From Caprella mutica (lineage: Eukaryota > Arthropoda > Malacostraca > Amphipoda > Caprellidae), in NCBI GenBank assembly GCA_947561585.1, contig CANNZV010001471.1, forward strand, positions 301,003-365,002: a stretch of 64,000 bases of DNA, given 5' to 3'. This document shows, in pieces, positions 36,245 through 46,912 of the stretch; within the stretch, counting starts at the first letter, position 1, and every line of letters starts with the position of its first letter. The notes under the pieces are model-generated. The model saw only the letters and a program-made list of their open reading frames with translations. It had not been told where the DNA came from and searched no databases. Both the position numbers and the translations under genes were made by a program.

Positions 36245-36425
36245 TGATGATAATGGAGTGGAAGTGCCCGGGGCAGTTCATGACTGCTTCAACCGACTAC
36301 TGGAATCTAAGGGTCGGCAAGCACTGCCCCGCGCTACTGTGTTACGTTAAATTGTAGGAGAGTTCGGGACATCATTGCAGCTGTTATTGAAACCGCTGAG
36401 GGACTCCCTGGAAATAAATGGTAGA
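36245..36425. other. G+C-rich island with a 9-bp stem
   Basis: CGGGGCAGT (36269-36277) pairs with ACTGCCCCG (36323-36331) across a 45-base loop. The surrounding 180 bp are G+C-raised (GGGTCGGCAAGCACTGCC, AACCGCTGAGGGACTCCC). Could be a structured transcript or regulatory DNA. Confidence 0.25.
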
Positions 36426-37035
36426 GAATCATGGAAGAGTTGAGGGAAGTTTACTCTAAATAAGCTGACATATTTTTCTCTCTGTTTATAAATAATTAAT
36501 ACAATGAATAATTGTTTGATATACAAAAAAATTTGAAATAAAAATTGTCATTTTCACTGTACTGTATATAAGATTTTCCAATGAGAAAAATATTACTTGT
36601 TATTGTATGTGTTTATGTAAATAATGATGATACACGATTTATCAATTCAATATGAATTCAAAAAATAGAAATCGGATTAAATAATATTGAGCCGAATAAC
36701 TAAATTCAATAATTTAAATATTGGTTAAAACTCATCTAACTCTATCCAATTAATTATTAAAGTAAAAACATTTATTTTCTAATAATCAAAACTGCTCTTC
36801 CTTTTTTTCCCGTTACATACCACGATATTTAAGCTTTTAATTTAACTCAAGTAGGCAGGAATAATTGGGCAAAAAAATGACAAGTTTTCATAGCTCAAAA
36901 TTAGCAGAAGTAATAATATCACATTCTCAAAAAACTTCACTAATTTAGAAATTGGTTTGGGTACACGACGTAAAATTTATAAGATTGGAAAATTATAGGA
37001 AGTTAGGAAACTGTTATTGAGAAATTAACAACATG
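36426..37035. other. Very AT-rich sequence, nothing recognised
   Basis: Leads into the 32-bp array. Confidence 0.5.
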
Positions 37036-37470
37036 CAGTGACTCTTTTTTCTGATAGTACATCATAACAGTGACTCTTTTCTCTGATGGTGCATCATCAC
37101 AGTGACTCTTTTCTATGATAGTACATCATCACAGTGACTCTTTTCTCTGATAGTACATCATCACAGTGACTCTTTTCTCTGATAGTACATCATCACAGTG
37201 ACTCTTTTCTCTGATAGTACATCATCACAGTGACTCTTTTCTCTGATAGTACATCATCACAGTGACTCTTTTCTCTGATAGTACATCATCACAGTGACTC
37301 TTTTCTCTGATAGTACATCATCACAGTGACTCTTTTCTCTGATGGTACATCATCACAGTGACTCTTTTCTCTGATAGTACATCATCACAGTGACTCTTTT
37401 CTCTGATAGTACATCATCACAGTGACCCTTTTCTCTGATAGTACATCATCACAGTGTTTCTTCTCTCAGT
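37036..37470. repeat. 32-bp tandem array, about 13 units
   Basis: Unit CAGTGACTCTTTTCTCTGAT followed by AGTACATCATCA, in strict 32-bp register. Units are almost identical, with single changes such as GATGGTAC for GATAGTAC. The first unit (ACTCTTTTTTCTG) and last (AGTGTTTCTTCTC) are more diverged, the usual edge pattern of an array that homogenises internally. No flanking transposon ends seen. Confidence 0.95.
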
Positions 37471-37730
37471 ACATATAGTCTTATGTAACAACCACTCTTA
37501 CTCTAGATAGCAATATCTCGTGCCACAGAATGTGGAGATTCAAATCTATATGATAGAAGCCTGTATTGGAATGCTCTCATCCCGAAATTCATATCCACAT
37601 CCAACATCGACAATGTTCTTTGTTCATTTCCATGTTCAATAGCAAGTAATAATCTTTAGGATTATATTGCCGCGACTGGATGCGTGTTGAGAGAAGTCCA
37701 TTCAGAGTGTTTCAGCTATTCCAGAGTAAT

Positions 37731-37827
37731 ATCCCTAGTATCACAGTACCATAGGATCCCTAGTATCACAGTACCATAGGATCCCTAGTATCACAGGACT
37801 ATAGTATCCCTAGCTAGTATCACAGGT
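37731..37827. repeat. 25-bp tandem repeat, nearly 4 units
   Basis: ATCCCTAGTATCACAGTACC starts at 37731, 37756, 37781 and 37806. The last unit has an extra TAGC (CCCTAGCTAGTATC). Confidence 0.88.
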
Positions 37828-38783
37828 CCATTCACTTGCTAGTTATTGCCCAGCACAGTTCATTGAGCAGCTCATACCTTGATAAAAGCTTGTCATGCAA
37901 TCCATTTACTAATTGCAACCTATTCACAAAATAGCATCAAAAACACTCTAAATTTTTTGAATAATTAAAAGGTAGAACACTATAATATATGAATGAGAGT
38001 TGAACATGTCCAACCTAACTTTTAACCCTAATGAGTTTGACATGTGTTTTCTAAGCACATCATTTTTAAATTACTTTATATCTTCCATGTCATTCATTTA
38101 AATTTATCGGTCTTTCTTGACTTTGTTCCTACATGAATTCTAAATATATTTTGGCATTTAATAGTTGAAAAAATATTTACGTATTGGCGTAAATAAGTGT
38201 AAATCACGTAAATTAGGAAATTAATTGTACTGTGGTGTCATGTGACAACGTAGAAATACAGCTAGGTAACCACTTTTCAAACTACAGTCCACGTTTTCAT
38301 GGAGAACACACATGCACGAGCTGTGATCGGGTCACTTTCCACCCAATCACTGCTCTACTCTCTCAGTTTTCAATGTATTTATTTCTCCTTATGTGCTCAT
38401 TATTTTTACGTGAAATTTGGTACACATTAGGCTTATAAAAAAAACATGTGTTTTTCAAACACATAGTCAAACCTTCCTATCTATTCTGATAGTCAAATTC
38501 ATTAAGGTTAAAATCGTCTTATTACTAACAGACTCATATTTTATAGTAAATTATCAATTATTCATATAATAAATTATCAATTTATCTCCTGCTCGAGTTC
38601 ATATGAACAGATATATTATTTATAACATATATATGTAAATATTCAAGCGACACAATTCAGTCAATCGTCAGTACAGAGAAATCCATGAAAGAAAATCACA
38701 GCATCACAAATGCTACCAGACGTCAAGATTTTCGTAATCAACTGCAATAGAATAGAGCTTCCTAAACCTTAAACACTACTAAC
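37828..38783. other. AT-rich sequence, nothing recognised
   Basis: ORF 38232-38438 (68 codons) crosses a mildly G+C-raised patch but has no recognisable motif. Confidence 0.4.
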
Positions 38784-38908
38784 CCAGGTAGCAAGATTTC
38801 TTAAGCCAATATTGAGACAACATTGGCAATATTGGGACAACATTGGCAATATTGGGACAGCATTGGCAATATTGGGACAACATTGGCCCCAGAATCATTG
38901 CTGCCTGG
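38784..38908. mobile_element. Short TIR element with an internal 20-bp repeat
   Basis: Ends CCAGGTAGCAA (38784-38794) and TTGCTGCCTGG (38898-38908) are inverted repeats with one mismatch. Between them CATTGGCAATATTGGGACAA repeats four times (38806-38886). The small size and lack of coding sequence fit a MITE carrying a subterminal minisatellite. Confidence 0.6.
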
Positions 38909-40190
38909 CTAATCAAAGAACATAAACTAACCATAAATATACACCGCGGAGACTAAAATTGAATAATAGAACACTAAATATCTTACTAATATAGTATATT
39001 ATTAGTTTAGTTCATTTCTTTCTTGTAATCGTTCCTTCTTATCAATAGCAATCAATTATATATTCATTGTGAGATGAAGTCACTCAAAAATATATCCCAT
39101 ATATCAATCTTAAAGTAACTACTTCCAATAACCGAACAGTCTTAACCACTCCATGTTATTAATTCTCAAACTTAACTTCCTTCTGGCGATGGTATCACTT
39201 AGATATAGAAAGGAAAATTCCTTCTAAATATTATCATTTTAAATATTAAATGTATTTCTTTCAACGTTATTTTGTTTCTGAAATATTTAAAAATATATAT
39301 ATATATAATTAGGGAAGATTGCATTAGAAAACTTTTTAAATTTTTAGAAAATTAGTCGAAAAATTTGATACCTACCTACAAAGATGTTTTTTTTAGTTAT
39401 TGTAACTTGTATGAATGAAATTTTCTCACCTATTTATATATAAATATATATGCTTACATACATCATTTAGTCAATCTGAAGTTAAAAGTAAATAACAATA
39501 TCTTCAATAGATTGTATTATTTATATATATATTTAAATCTTCCTTCTCTTGATTTCTGTGTTTGCAAATACAACAAACTGTGCAAATATAACAATATTAC
39601 ACTGCGGCAATAAATCAAAGGACATAAAACATATTTTCGAGGGTTGTCGAACAATCAGAGACGATCGACTAGCAGCTCCTCGTACGTAATGTGGCGACTT
39701 GGAAGGAACTTCTACAGGAAGGATAGTAATTGCTTTCCCCAAAGGATACGGAAAGACTGTGGGAGAGACTTGGACGGTAGCGACAATCATATCCTTCACT
39801 TCACACAGAAACTCTACAGCTTTTTATTTGTAAGGTAGCTAAATCTGTTTCAGTTGTTACTCTGAAGTCTTTCATTAAAACTCCCTTCTAAATAAAGCAA
39901 TTTCATTGATTCAAGTGCAAACAAAAACTATAGAGCAAGAATGAGTCTAGCATTAATGATTTACTGATTAAAAACAGAATTGAGAGAAGATCAGTGGTTT
40001 TCATGGGAAAAAATTACATCAGATCTTCAATATAAGCAATGAAATACTATACCAATCAAGAGAACACACTAATTAATTAAAACACCCACTATAGATTAGT
40101 ATCCAATTTCAGATAGTTTGGATACACGTTATCCTCTTTCTTTTTACCGGAAATATTACTTTACTATTCCCAGAGGCAGGCAGAGTTAAA
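38909..40190. other. AT-rich sequence, no gene recognised
   Basis: Includes (AT)n near 39293-39306. Overlapping ORFs on opposite strands at 39533-39838 cover a slightly G+C-raised patch (GTGGCGACTTGGAAGG); neither is identifiable. Confidence 0.4.
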
Positions 40191-40192
40191 GT

Positions 40193-40396
40193 TTAGCTTT
40201 TGTTAGGGTGGTGTTTGTCTGCCTGTTCATAAAGTCTGGCGAACCATCCAGAATTAATCAGGTAATTTGCTTCAATGACATGCATTAAGTTGGCACTTTG
40301 GTAAAATGTTCGTGTTTGCTCAACTGAATTCATAAAGTTTGGAACAAACATGGCAGTTAAATTTGCTCTTTGAGGACTAAAGTTGGCATCAAACAC
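40193..40396 (-). other. Coding-like ORF, identity unknown
   Basis: 67 codons with a GTG start; the frame is open upstream to about 40440 and the first ATG is at codon 16. Composition is protein-like (ends ...LYEQADKHHPNKS). The DNA also contains loosely repeated AAGTTTGGAAC / AAGTTGGCATC / AAGTCTGGCGAAC words, which argues for a decayed repeat. Length is within chance expectation. Confidence 0.12.
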
Positions 40397-40523
40397 TTTG
40401 GATGACTGGAGCTTTATTCTACATATACAGGGTCTTCAAAGAGGTCTGCAGTGTACAGATTATACGCCAGGCAATGGAATAGAAATGAATGTTACACTCG
40501 CAAAATTATATTAGTTAATCCGT

Positions 40524-41095
40524 TGGTTTCGATGATAAAAAGATCATCTATCTACGACAATAAATAATTAGAAAATACAATAGTAATTTATCATAAATTA
40601 AAAACACTTATTGTCAACCGTTTTACGTCGGACACATCAGACAAAATTCCTGCGATAATGATGATATTTTACGATAAAATGATGATATTTTACGATAAAA
40701 TGATGATATTTTACGATAAAATGATGATATTTTACGATAAAATGATGATATCTAATGATAAAATGATGATATTTTACGATAAAATGATGATATTTTACGA
40801 TAAAATGATGATATTTTACGATAAAATGATGATATTTTACGTAAAAATGATGATATTTTACGATAAAATGATGATATTTTACGATAAAATGATGATATTT
40901 TACGATAAAATGATGATATTTTACAATAAAATGATATTTTACGATAAAATGATATTTTACGATAAAATGATATTTTACGATAAAATGATATTTTACGATA
41001 AAATGATATTTTACGTAAAAATGATGATTTTAATATTATAATTAGATAATTCTTAATAAAATAAAATCATTGTTTACCGTCATCGGTAAAGAATA
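40524..41095 (+). mobile_element. Family B element expanded by an internal minisatellite (copy B5)
   Basis: Starts GGTTTCGATGAT, AAAAAGATCATCTATCTACG, has TTTTACGTCGGACAC, and then its ATGATATTTTACGATAAAAT segment is multiplied into an array before the family end resumes (AAATCATTGTTTACCG). About 570 bp in place of 213. Confidence 0.85.
40655..41030. repeat. 21-bp array shifting to 18-bp units, derived from family B
   Basis: About 13 units of GATGATATTTTACGATAAAAT (21 bp), then about 5 units of 18 bp lacking one GAT. Local variants include TCTAATGATAAAAT (about 40750) and TTTTACGTAAAAATG, which occurs twice. Both unit sizes are multiples of three, so a 127-codon ORF (MMIFYDK repeats) reads through. 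It is an artefact of the array. Confidence 0.95.
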
Positions 41096-41759
41096 ATTTA
41101 CCCATTGCATATTTTACCGGCTGTGTTCTATCAATATCTTCATCAGTTCTTCCTATAATCAGTGCTAACTATAAGCTGTTAGTATTATAGTAGTAATGCA
41201 CAAGTGACTATATTTCCGGCCACTATAAAAATGTTTTAGCACGTTACGGTAGTCGATGTCAGTGTCTGCGATAACTGCTATACAGTTATTTCAGTTTGAC
41301 AGTTTAAAAGCAACATATTCGCATAACGACTTTAGATGTATACTATGTTTTATGTACGTTGATATTTATTATTTACTCTTTCCGTAACCAAATTATTTCT
41401 TACCTACTTTCTCGATGTGCAACTTTTACAGTCTTGGAAATGATGTTAGAGTTTGCAATTGAGATGAGTTTTGAACTGGAGATGCAATTCGCAATAGCTT
41501 TCGAATGATTTCTCTCAGGTTATTCGTTCATTCCAATATATAATCCAAGAGAAGCGCGATTGGTTCGGGCTGAGAAAAAGATTTATCCTTTTTCTACCAT
41601 TTTGTACTGTCGTTCACAAATCACTCTATCTCCTACTCACCCTGTCTTTGGGTGTAAATCTTCTGCTAAGGATAGTACATCAGGAGGTTCAGGTGGACAA
41701 GTCGATACAGCAATGAACTGATTGTCTTTTTTATACAATATATCCTCTTATTTTCCATT
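41096..41759. other. Unique sequence, nothing recognised
   Basis: No repeat or ORF of note. Confidence 0.4.
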
Positions 41760-42200
41760 GAGTACTGGTGGCAGCAGGTGCAGCTTTGCCAAATTCGATC
41801 CTTTCCCATCATATATATATATATATATATAATATGTGGAAATACAAATCATAATACGTTGCAGCGATTTTATTATTTCTTCTATTGACTTTGCCTGCAC
41901 AAAACACTCGTCGGTGAACAAAAGCTAGCGGCAGTCGGCAGCAATTTTTCAGATTGTTGTGCATCCGGTGGACTCGGACACTGGTTGCGAATAACAAAAA
42001 GGTCCGGAAATGTGATCCTCGGCTGCCGTGGCATAGTAATTATGTGTACTTGAGTTGTGGTGCTTCCACTTTAAGTTGCCTAAGGGGATTTGCCTCTGAG
42101 AGTTGAGAATTGACGGTGTGAATTAATACATAGGATTGAATTAGAGTCATTGGTTCTCCTTCAATGGAATCAATGAACGCCATTTTCACCTGTAATTTAT
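41760..42200. other. Non-repetitive island interrupted by an (AT) microsatellite
   Basis: Raised G+C (GGTGGCAGCAGGTGCAGC, AAAGCTAGCGGCAGTCGG, CCGGTGGACTCGGACAC, CTCGGCTGCCGTGGC) on both sides of (TA)n at 41812-41830. Small reverse ORFs at 41809-41997 and 42040-42228 are anonymous. Candidate regulatory element or exon. Confidence 0.3.
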
Positions 42201-43269
42201 AGCCTCGTAAATAACTCAATGTGATCAATGTTATGAATTATTCGATGTAATACACTTGATGTATAAATTATACTGCCTATACTTTTATAGTCATGTGATA
42301 TAGATTTAGTAATGCCTTAGAAATATTTTCCTTATTAGTATATAAAATTATAATTTCTTTAGAATTTTTGTTCTGATTGAAGAAATTTCAAAATTTTGAT
42401 TCTAAATAATTGAATTTCTGATATCATTGAGAGGTTGTCCAATTGTTTTGATGGTGAAATTGAATAAAAAATATTTTTTACGAAAAACTTAATAAAAAAA
42501 TATTAATTTATAAATTATGAGATAGAAAATATAATCAAATCTAGGATGATGAAATCATGTAAAAAAAAATTTGCAACCTGTTCCTGATGATGAACAGACA
42601 TCTTTCCATACGACAGTTCAAATCCTAAACTTAATTTCAATATTGAGATTCAATTACCTTTTTAAAAAATGAAGAATTCGAGTAACTACAATGTTCAAAA
42701 ATCATAGAAGGAATAAGTAGGTTCCAGTCCCGCTGATTTTTAATCTTATAACTTCCTAGTTCAATGGATTAAAATTTAGTAATTAGATCGAAGAGATAAA
42801 GAGCAGCTAAAGATATTATTGCGATTTGAAGAGCAGTAAGAAGATTGTGCTGAATCTGTTATATGGGAGAGTTTTATTATCTACTGGTAAGAAATATTTT
42901 TAATTTGTTTTTTTTTCATTTATTTTTGGGTAAAATTTTTAAAATAAAAAAAATGACTTGCACTTTTCATTTCACACTTCAATCTACCCAATTTTAAAAA
43001 TAGTTATCTGATTTTCACCACATTTCGTCCAATCATCCCCTTAATATAATTCGATATATTTCGTATGGAGTATCAATTACCGATGGTTATTTCAGATGGT
43101 TAATTCATACCATTCAGAATTAACTAAAAATATATATCAGAGAATCTTAGATTTTAAAAAAGTCATAAAATGTATATCTACCCACCTTGTTTTAGTTAAT
43201 TCCGAAAGTTACAGAATTAAATAAATATATTTACTCCTAAAGATTCATAATTCACCCAAACCCACTCCT
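42201..43269. other. Very AT-rich sequence, nothing recognised
   Basis: No repeat family or ORF of note. Confidence 0.5.
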
Positions 43270-43550
43270 CTTTTTTACAGACGGAGAGAAGAATTTTTTG
43301 GTATTTTCTCTGTGAGACTGAAGTGACATCGTTATTAAGCTTTTTGCCGAGTGAATTGGCGAATAGAAGAGTACTTTGACACGCTTTTCAGTGCCATTTT
43401 AGCGTGTGAACATTCTCCACTGAAATATAGTGCCATTGTTCTACCGAGTGAACCAAGACAATGGGAGTGTTTTGCCCCTTTGCTCGGGTTGCAGGCAATC
43501 TGGGTCAACCCTTCAGCGAATGGGTCAAATGTTATGCCTTTATTGTAATG
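43270..43550 (+). other. G+C-raised island, possible exon
   Basis: Begins with TTTTTTACAG/ACGGAG, an acceptor-like sequence at about 43280. It contains a 65-codon ORF (43351-43548, GTG start) with protein-like composition and a stop at the island's end. No family recognised. Flanks are strongly AT-rich. Confidence 0.2.
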
Positions 43551-44701
43551 AAATAACAGTATATCAAGACCGAATTTAGATAATTATGTATACGGGGTCG
43601 TCAGCAACTAGGTTCTATCCGAACATTTTTTGTAGTTCCCACAAAAATTCGAATGATATACCAGAATTTTATTCTAATAATGTGTATCAGAATCATATTC
43701 TAATTATGTACCAAAATGATTAAGCAATTTTAATTTCACAATTATTTTTGAATATTCAAATAGTATAATTTAAATTGCACATGATAGTTCATATAAATTA
43801 TTATTCGATAAAAGTGACGGATTAATGGTATTCAATAAATATATGAATTAAATTGAATATACAACCTCCCCTATTCCTTTTTAAATCCCAATGACTAGCC
43901 AATTAATATCATCATAAAATATTTCTAATTGAATCATCATCTTCAAGCTGAATCTTTATTCATGACTTTGATCTCCAATTTCATTAGTGAACTAACTAAA
44001 CATCACCAGAATTCGAATATATTACCTCTGACCGAATATCAAACAAATGTAGTCCATGGTTTGTTTGATGAGAGTATTCGAACAGTCGAATATTGCACAT
44101 AAATCTAATAATACATATTTGAGTAATTAAATATATTGTGGACATGGAATATTACTTGGAAATCCTAATTGTTTATTTTACTATTCATATTGAACACATT
44201 TCATTCAAATATTGTTCCAGATGATGAAAAGACATCTTGTCTTCGGAAACTTGAGTTCTAAAATACCTTCAACGTTGAGTTCCCAGGATTTTTTCTAATT
44301 CATTGAATTAAAATAACGGTTAATATTCCTTGAACGTTTGGATTATTTCTATGAATTAATATCTTCATTCCGTGCCATCATGTTCTGGAGATGTAATTAG
44401 CAGACTTTGAAGTCCGAAAATTGCTTCTATATCATTTTTAATTACTCACGTCTAAGAGCAATGCAAACTCATATGAAGCTGGTCGAATGGGGCTCACAGG
44501 CACGTCAGAATATTTGCAGCGTTTGAGGTGCATATAATATGCAGAGCAAGAACTCCATTTCTAACAGAGTATTCATTTGTTTGCACTCAGCAAATTTGCT
44601 CGGAGAGAAATGCAACTAACTATGTATTATGGAGAGTTATTCTAAATCTACTAGACGATAATTCTATGCCTTTCTATTGTGCATTGTCGAGATCTGACTT
44701 A
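43551..44701. other. Mostly AT-rich sequence
   Basis: A mildly G+C-raised patch at 44440-44560 (GGTCGAATGGGGCTCACAGG) is the only distinctive stretch. ORF 44528-44713 has no motif. Confidence 0.4.
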
Positions 44702-44765
44702 GGGGAGTTCTGAGTTATTGAACTCGTTCTCTTTTTCGATCATACATATGAGGAATTTTTTATAA
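44702..44765. mobile_element. Family A left-end fragment (copy A11)
   Basis: After TA comes GGGGAGTTCTGAGTTATTG, then TTTTTCGATCATACATATG, matching the left terminal repeat. No palindrome or right end follows. Confidence 0.55.
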
Positions 44766-45224
44766 TAATTTAAATATTGAGTTACTTAATTTGTTTTTGT
44801 ATGTATATATTCATTTTGATGGATTAAAAAGAAGGATGGAAATTTTGGTTGATTTTGATTTGAGCTGGCAGAGTTGCCGATTATTATCATTTATTTCCAA
44901 AAAGAAACAAAGGCGGAAAAAATGCGAGTAACAATGCGTAGACATTGAAGAACAATTCACATCATTTGGTCATTAAACTGTCATACGTAAATAAGTCAGC
45001 AATTATTAATGTTATAATATTAAATCAGTCCGTTAAAATGGCAACATTTGGAAGTTGTTCGCTACAGGTAACTTTGTACTTCATCTAACGCACCACACTG
45101 AACTAATGCTTATTAGAATATATAAAATGTTATATACAGTATATGTTTGTTAATGCTTTAATACCTAGACACCCCAAAATATTCTGTAAATTTACATAAG
45201 AAATAGCATTCAGAAACTATTGCG

Positions 45225-45380
45225 CATTGTCTGTTTTGGCTGTTTCTTTATTTTTGAAGGAGGTAGAGGTTGGTTGGAAGGTCAGTTCGATGTTATGAAT
45301 TTGGCACCCCGTACGCGAAATGGCGGGAAGACAATGCAATCACACCTGGGTCAAAATGAGCTGATAAATTAGTGTAGGTA
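45225..45380. other. G+C-raised, non-repetitive island beside family C copy 2
   Basis: GGAGGTAGAGGTTGGTTGG, GGCACCCCGTACGCGAAATG and GCGGGAAGACAATGC mark a short balanced stretch. No ORF of note. Confidence 0.2.
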
Positions 45381-45461
45381 CTTTATTTCTTATTAATTAA
45401 ACGATTATTGTAGAGCGTCAGAGTGATTTTGGGGTAAAATTACGAATACAATAATATTATA

Positions 45462-46754
45462 GGGTCGGACGGGGTATCACTACGCATACCTTTTTTATGG
45501 GGTATCACTCCGCACCCCTTATAATCTAAAAACCACTTGTTTTAGCCTAAATCTAGTTGCACCTTCACTTCAAGCATCTTCTTTTCATCCAAAAACATCA
45601 TGACACACCATTATCCTATAATTATTTTTAGAGCTGAGTCGCAATATATGTAGTGCTCTCAGAACGATCTGAAAAAAGTTTGCGCTGGTGATTTTTAAAT
45701 TCCGCAAACTCTTCAATAAATCCACAACCAAGATATATGGATTCATATTGTTTTAACATTTATAACAAACAATAACAATTACATTATGTCAAATTTTCAA
45801 CTCCTCAGTTTTAACGGTTTTCCTGTCACAACCTTGCGCAGTGATACCAAAGATAATTTAGTAACCATATTTGTATGTAAATAAATATAAAAATTATGAA
45901 CTTTTAGCTCTTAATAAAGGCATAAATATTGAATAAGGTTTTATTTAATTATAAATTTGATTAACAATAAACTTACGATCAAAGTAGCTATGCAACTTGA
46001 TGTGGGGGGTATTAAAATAGGGAGAGTGGGTATTTAAGGGGGGGGGGGTGAGAGGTTTATGAATTAAATATTGATTAACAATATACGTATGATCGTATTA
46101 TATTACTTGATATAAGTAGTTACTAGTTGCGTAAAATTTAAGTTTTAAATTTGTTGCAGATTTATTAAATATGTGTTTGAAAAGAAAGGGACAAGTAGAT
46201 TGGAGAGAGGGCATGTAGAGAGGGAAACAGAGATGTTTAGATGAGGGGGAGGAGGATTTAGATGTAGGAGAGGAGGAAATAGATGGAGGAGAGGGGGAAA
46301 TATATGGGGAAAAGGGAGATTTAGATGGGAAGAGAGGGAGATTTCGTTGAGGAGAGTATATGTGATTAAAACGGTAGGAGAGGGGGATTTAGATGGGAAG
46401 AGAGGGGGGATTAAGATAGGAGGAGATGGGTATTTATATGGGGAAAGAAGGGGGTTTAGATAGGGGGAGAAGGGAAAAGGAGGTATTTAGGTGGGGGAGA
46501 TAAGTGCTGTATTTATGCAATGCGGAGTAATACCCCTTCATGTGCGCAGTGATACCCCGATGCACTCACTAAATGTTACGCACAAAAAATTGCCAATAAG
46601 TATTCTATTTATTTAGGTATTATTTCAAAACTGGTTGAGAACCATCCTCATTCATGACCATTTCATCACGAGAAAATGAGTTTCTCTAGTACATTTTGTT
46701 TTTGAGTAAATACAGAGTTGGCGGGATTGTGCGCAGTGATACCCCGTCCGACCC
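45462..46754 (-). mobile_element. Family C TIR element, 1293 bp, inverted (copy C2)
   Basis: Left end GGGTCGGACGGGGTATCAC, right end GTGATACCCCGTCCGACCC, with TA at 45460-45461 and 46755-46756. Sequence order is the reverse complement of copy C1: the block next to the left end (ACCACTTGTTTTAGCC) matches the block next to C1's right end. The inner tract is purine-rich on this strand and includes a run of G near 46040. The inner inverted pair seen in C1 is reduced to a single GCGCAGTGATACC at about 45838, so C2 has lost part of it. No transposase. Confidence 0.88.
46190..46500 (-). repeat. Polypurine minisatellite inside family C copy 2
   Basis: GAGAGGGGGATTTAGATGGG-like units of about 20 bp, the complement of the tract in copy C1. 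Spacing is irregular. Confidence 0.85.
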
Positions 46755-46756
46755 TA

Positions 46757-46912
46757 CCTCCTTCTTTATCTTGTTCTTTCTTTCATTTTCTTTTACTCTT
46801 CCTCTTGTTCTTGCTCTTTCTCTTGCTTTTGCTCCTGCTCTTCCTCTCTCATTCTCTTAATCTCTCTATTTCTCTCTTTTTCTACCTTCCTCTTTTTCTC
46901 TTTTACTTCAAT
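46757..46912 (+). repeat. Polypyrimidine tract flanking family C copy 2
   Basis: About 155 bp of CTT/CTCTT-rich sequence begins directly after the TA at 46755-46756. It lies outside the terminal repeat, so it belongs to the insertion site. An 81-codon ORF (46718-46963) is its Leu/Phe/Ser-rich translation. Confidence 0.85.

Noticed and set aside
40658..41041. 127-codon ORF with MMIFYDK repeats
   Set aside because: A direct translation of the 21/18-bp array inside family B copy B5; other family B copies have no ORF here.
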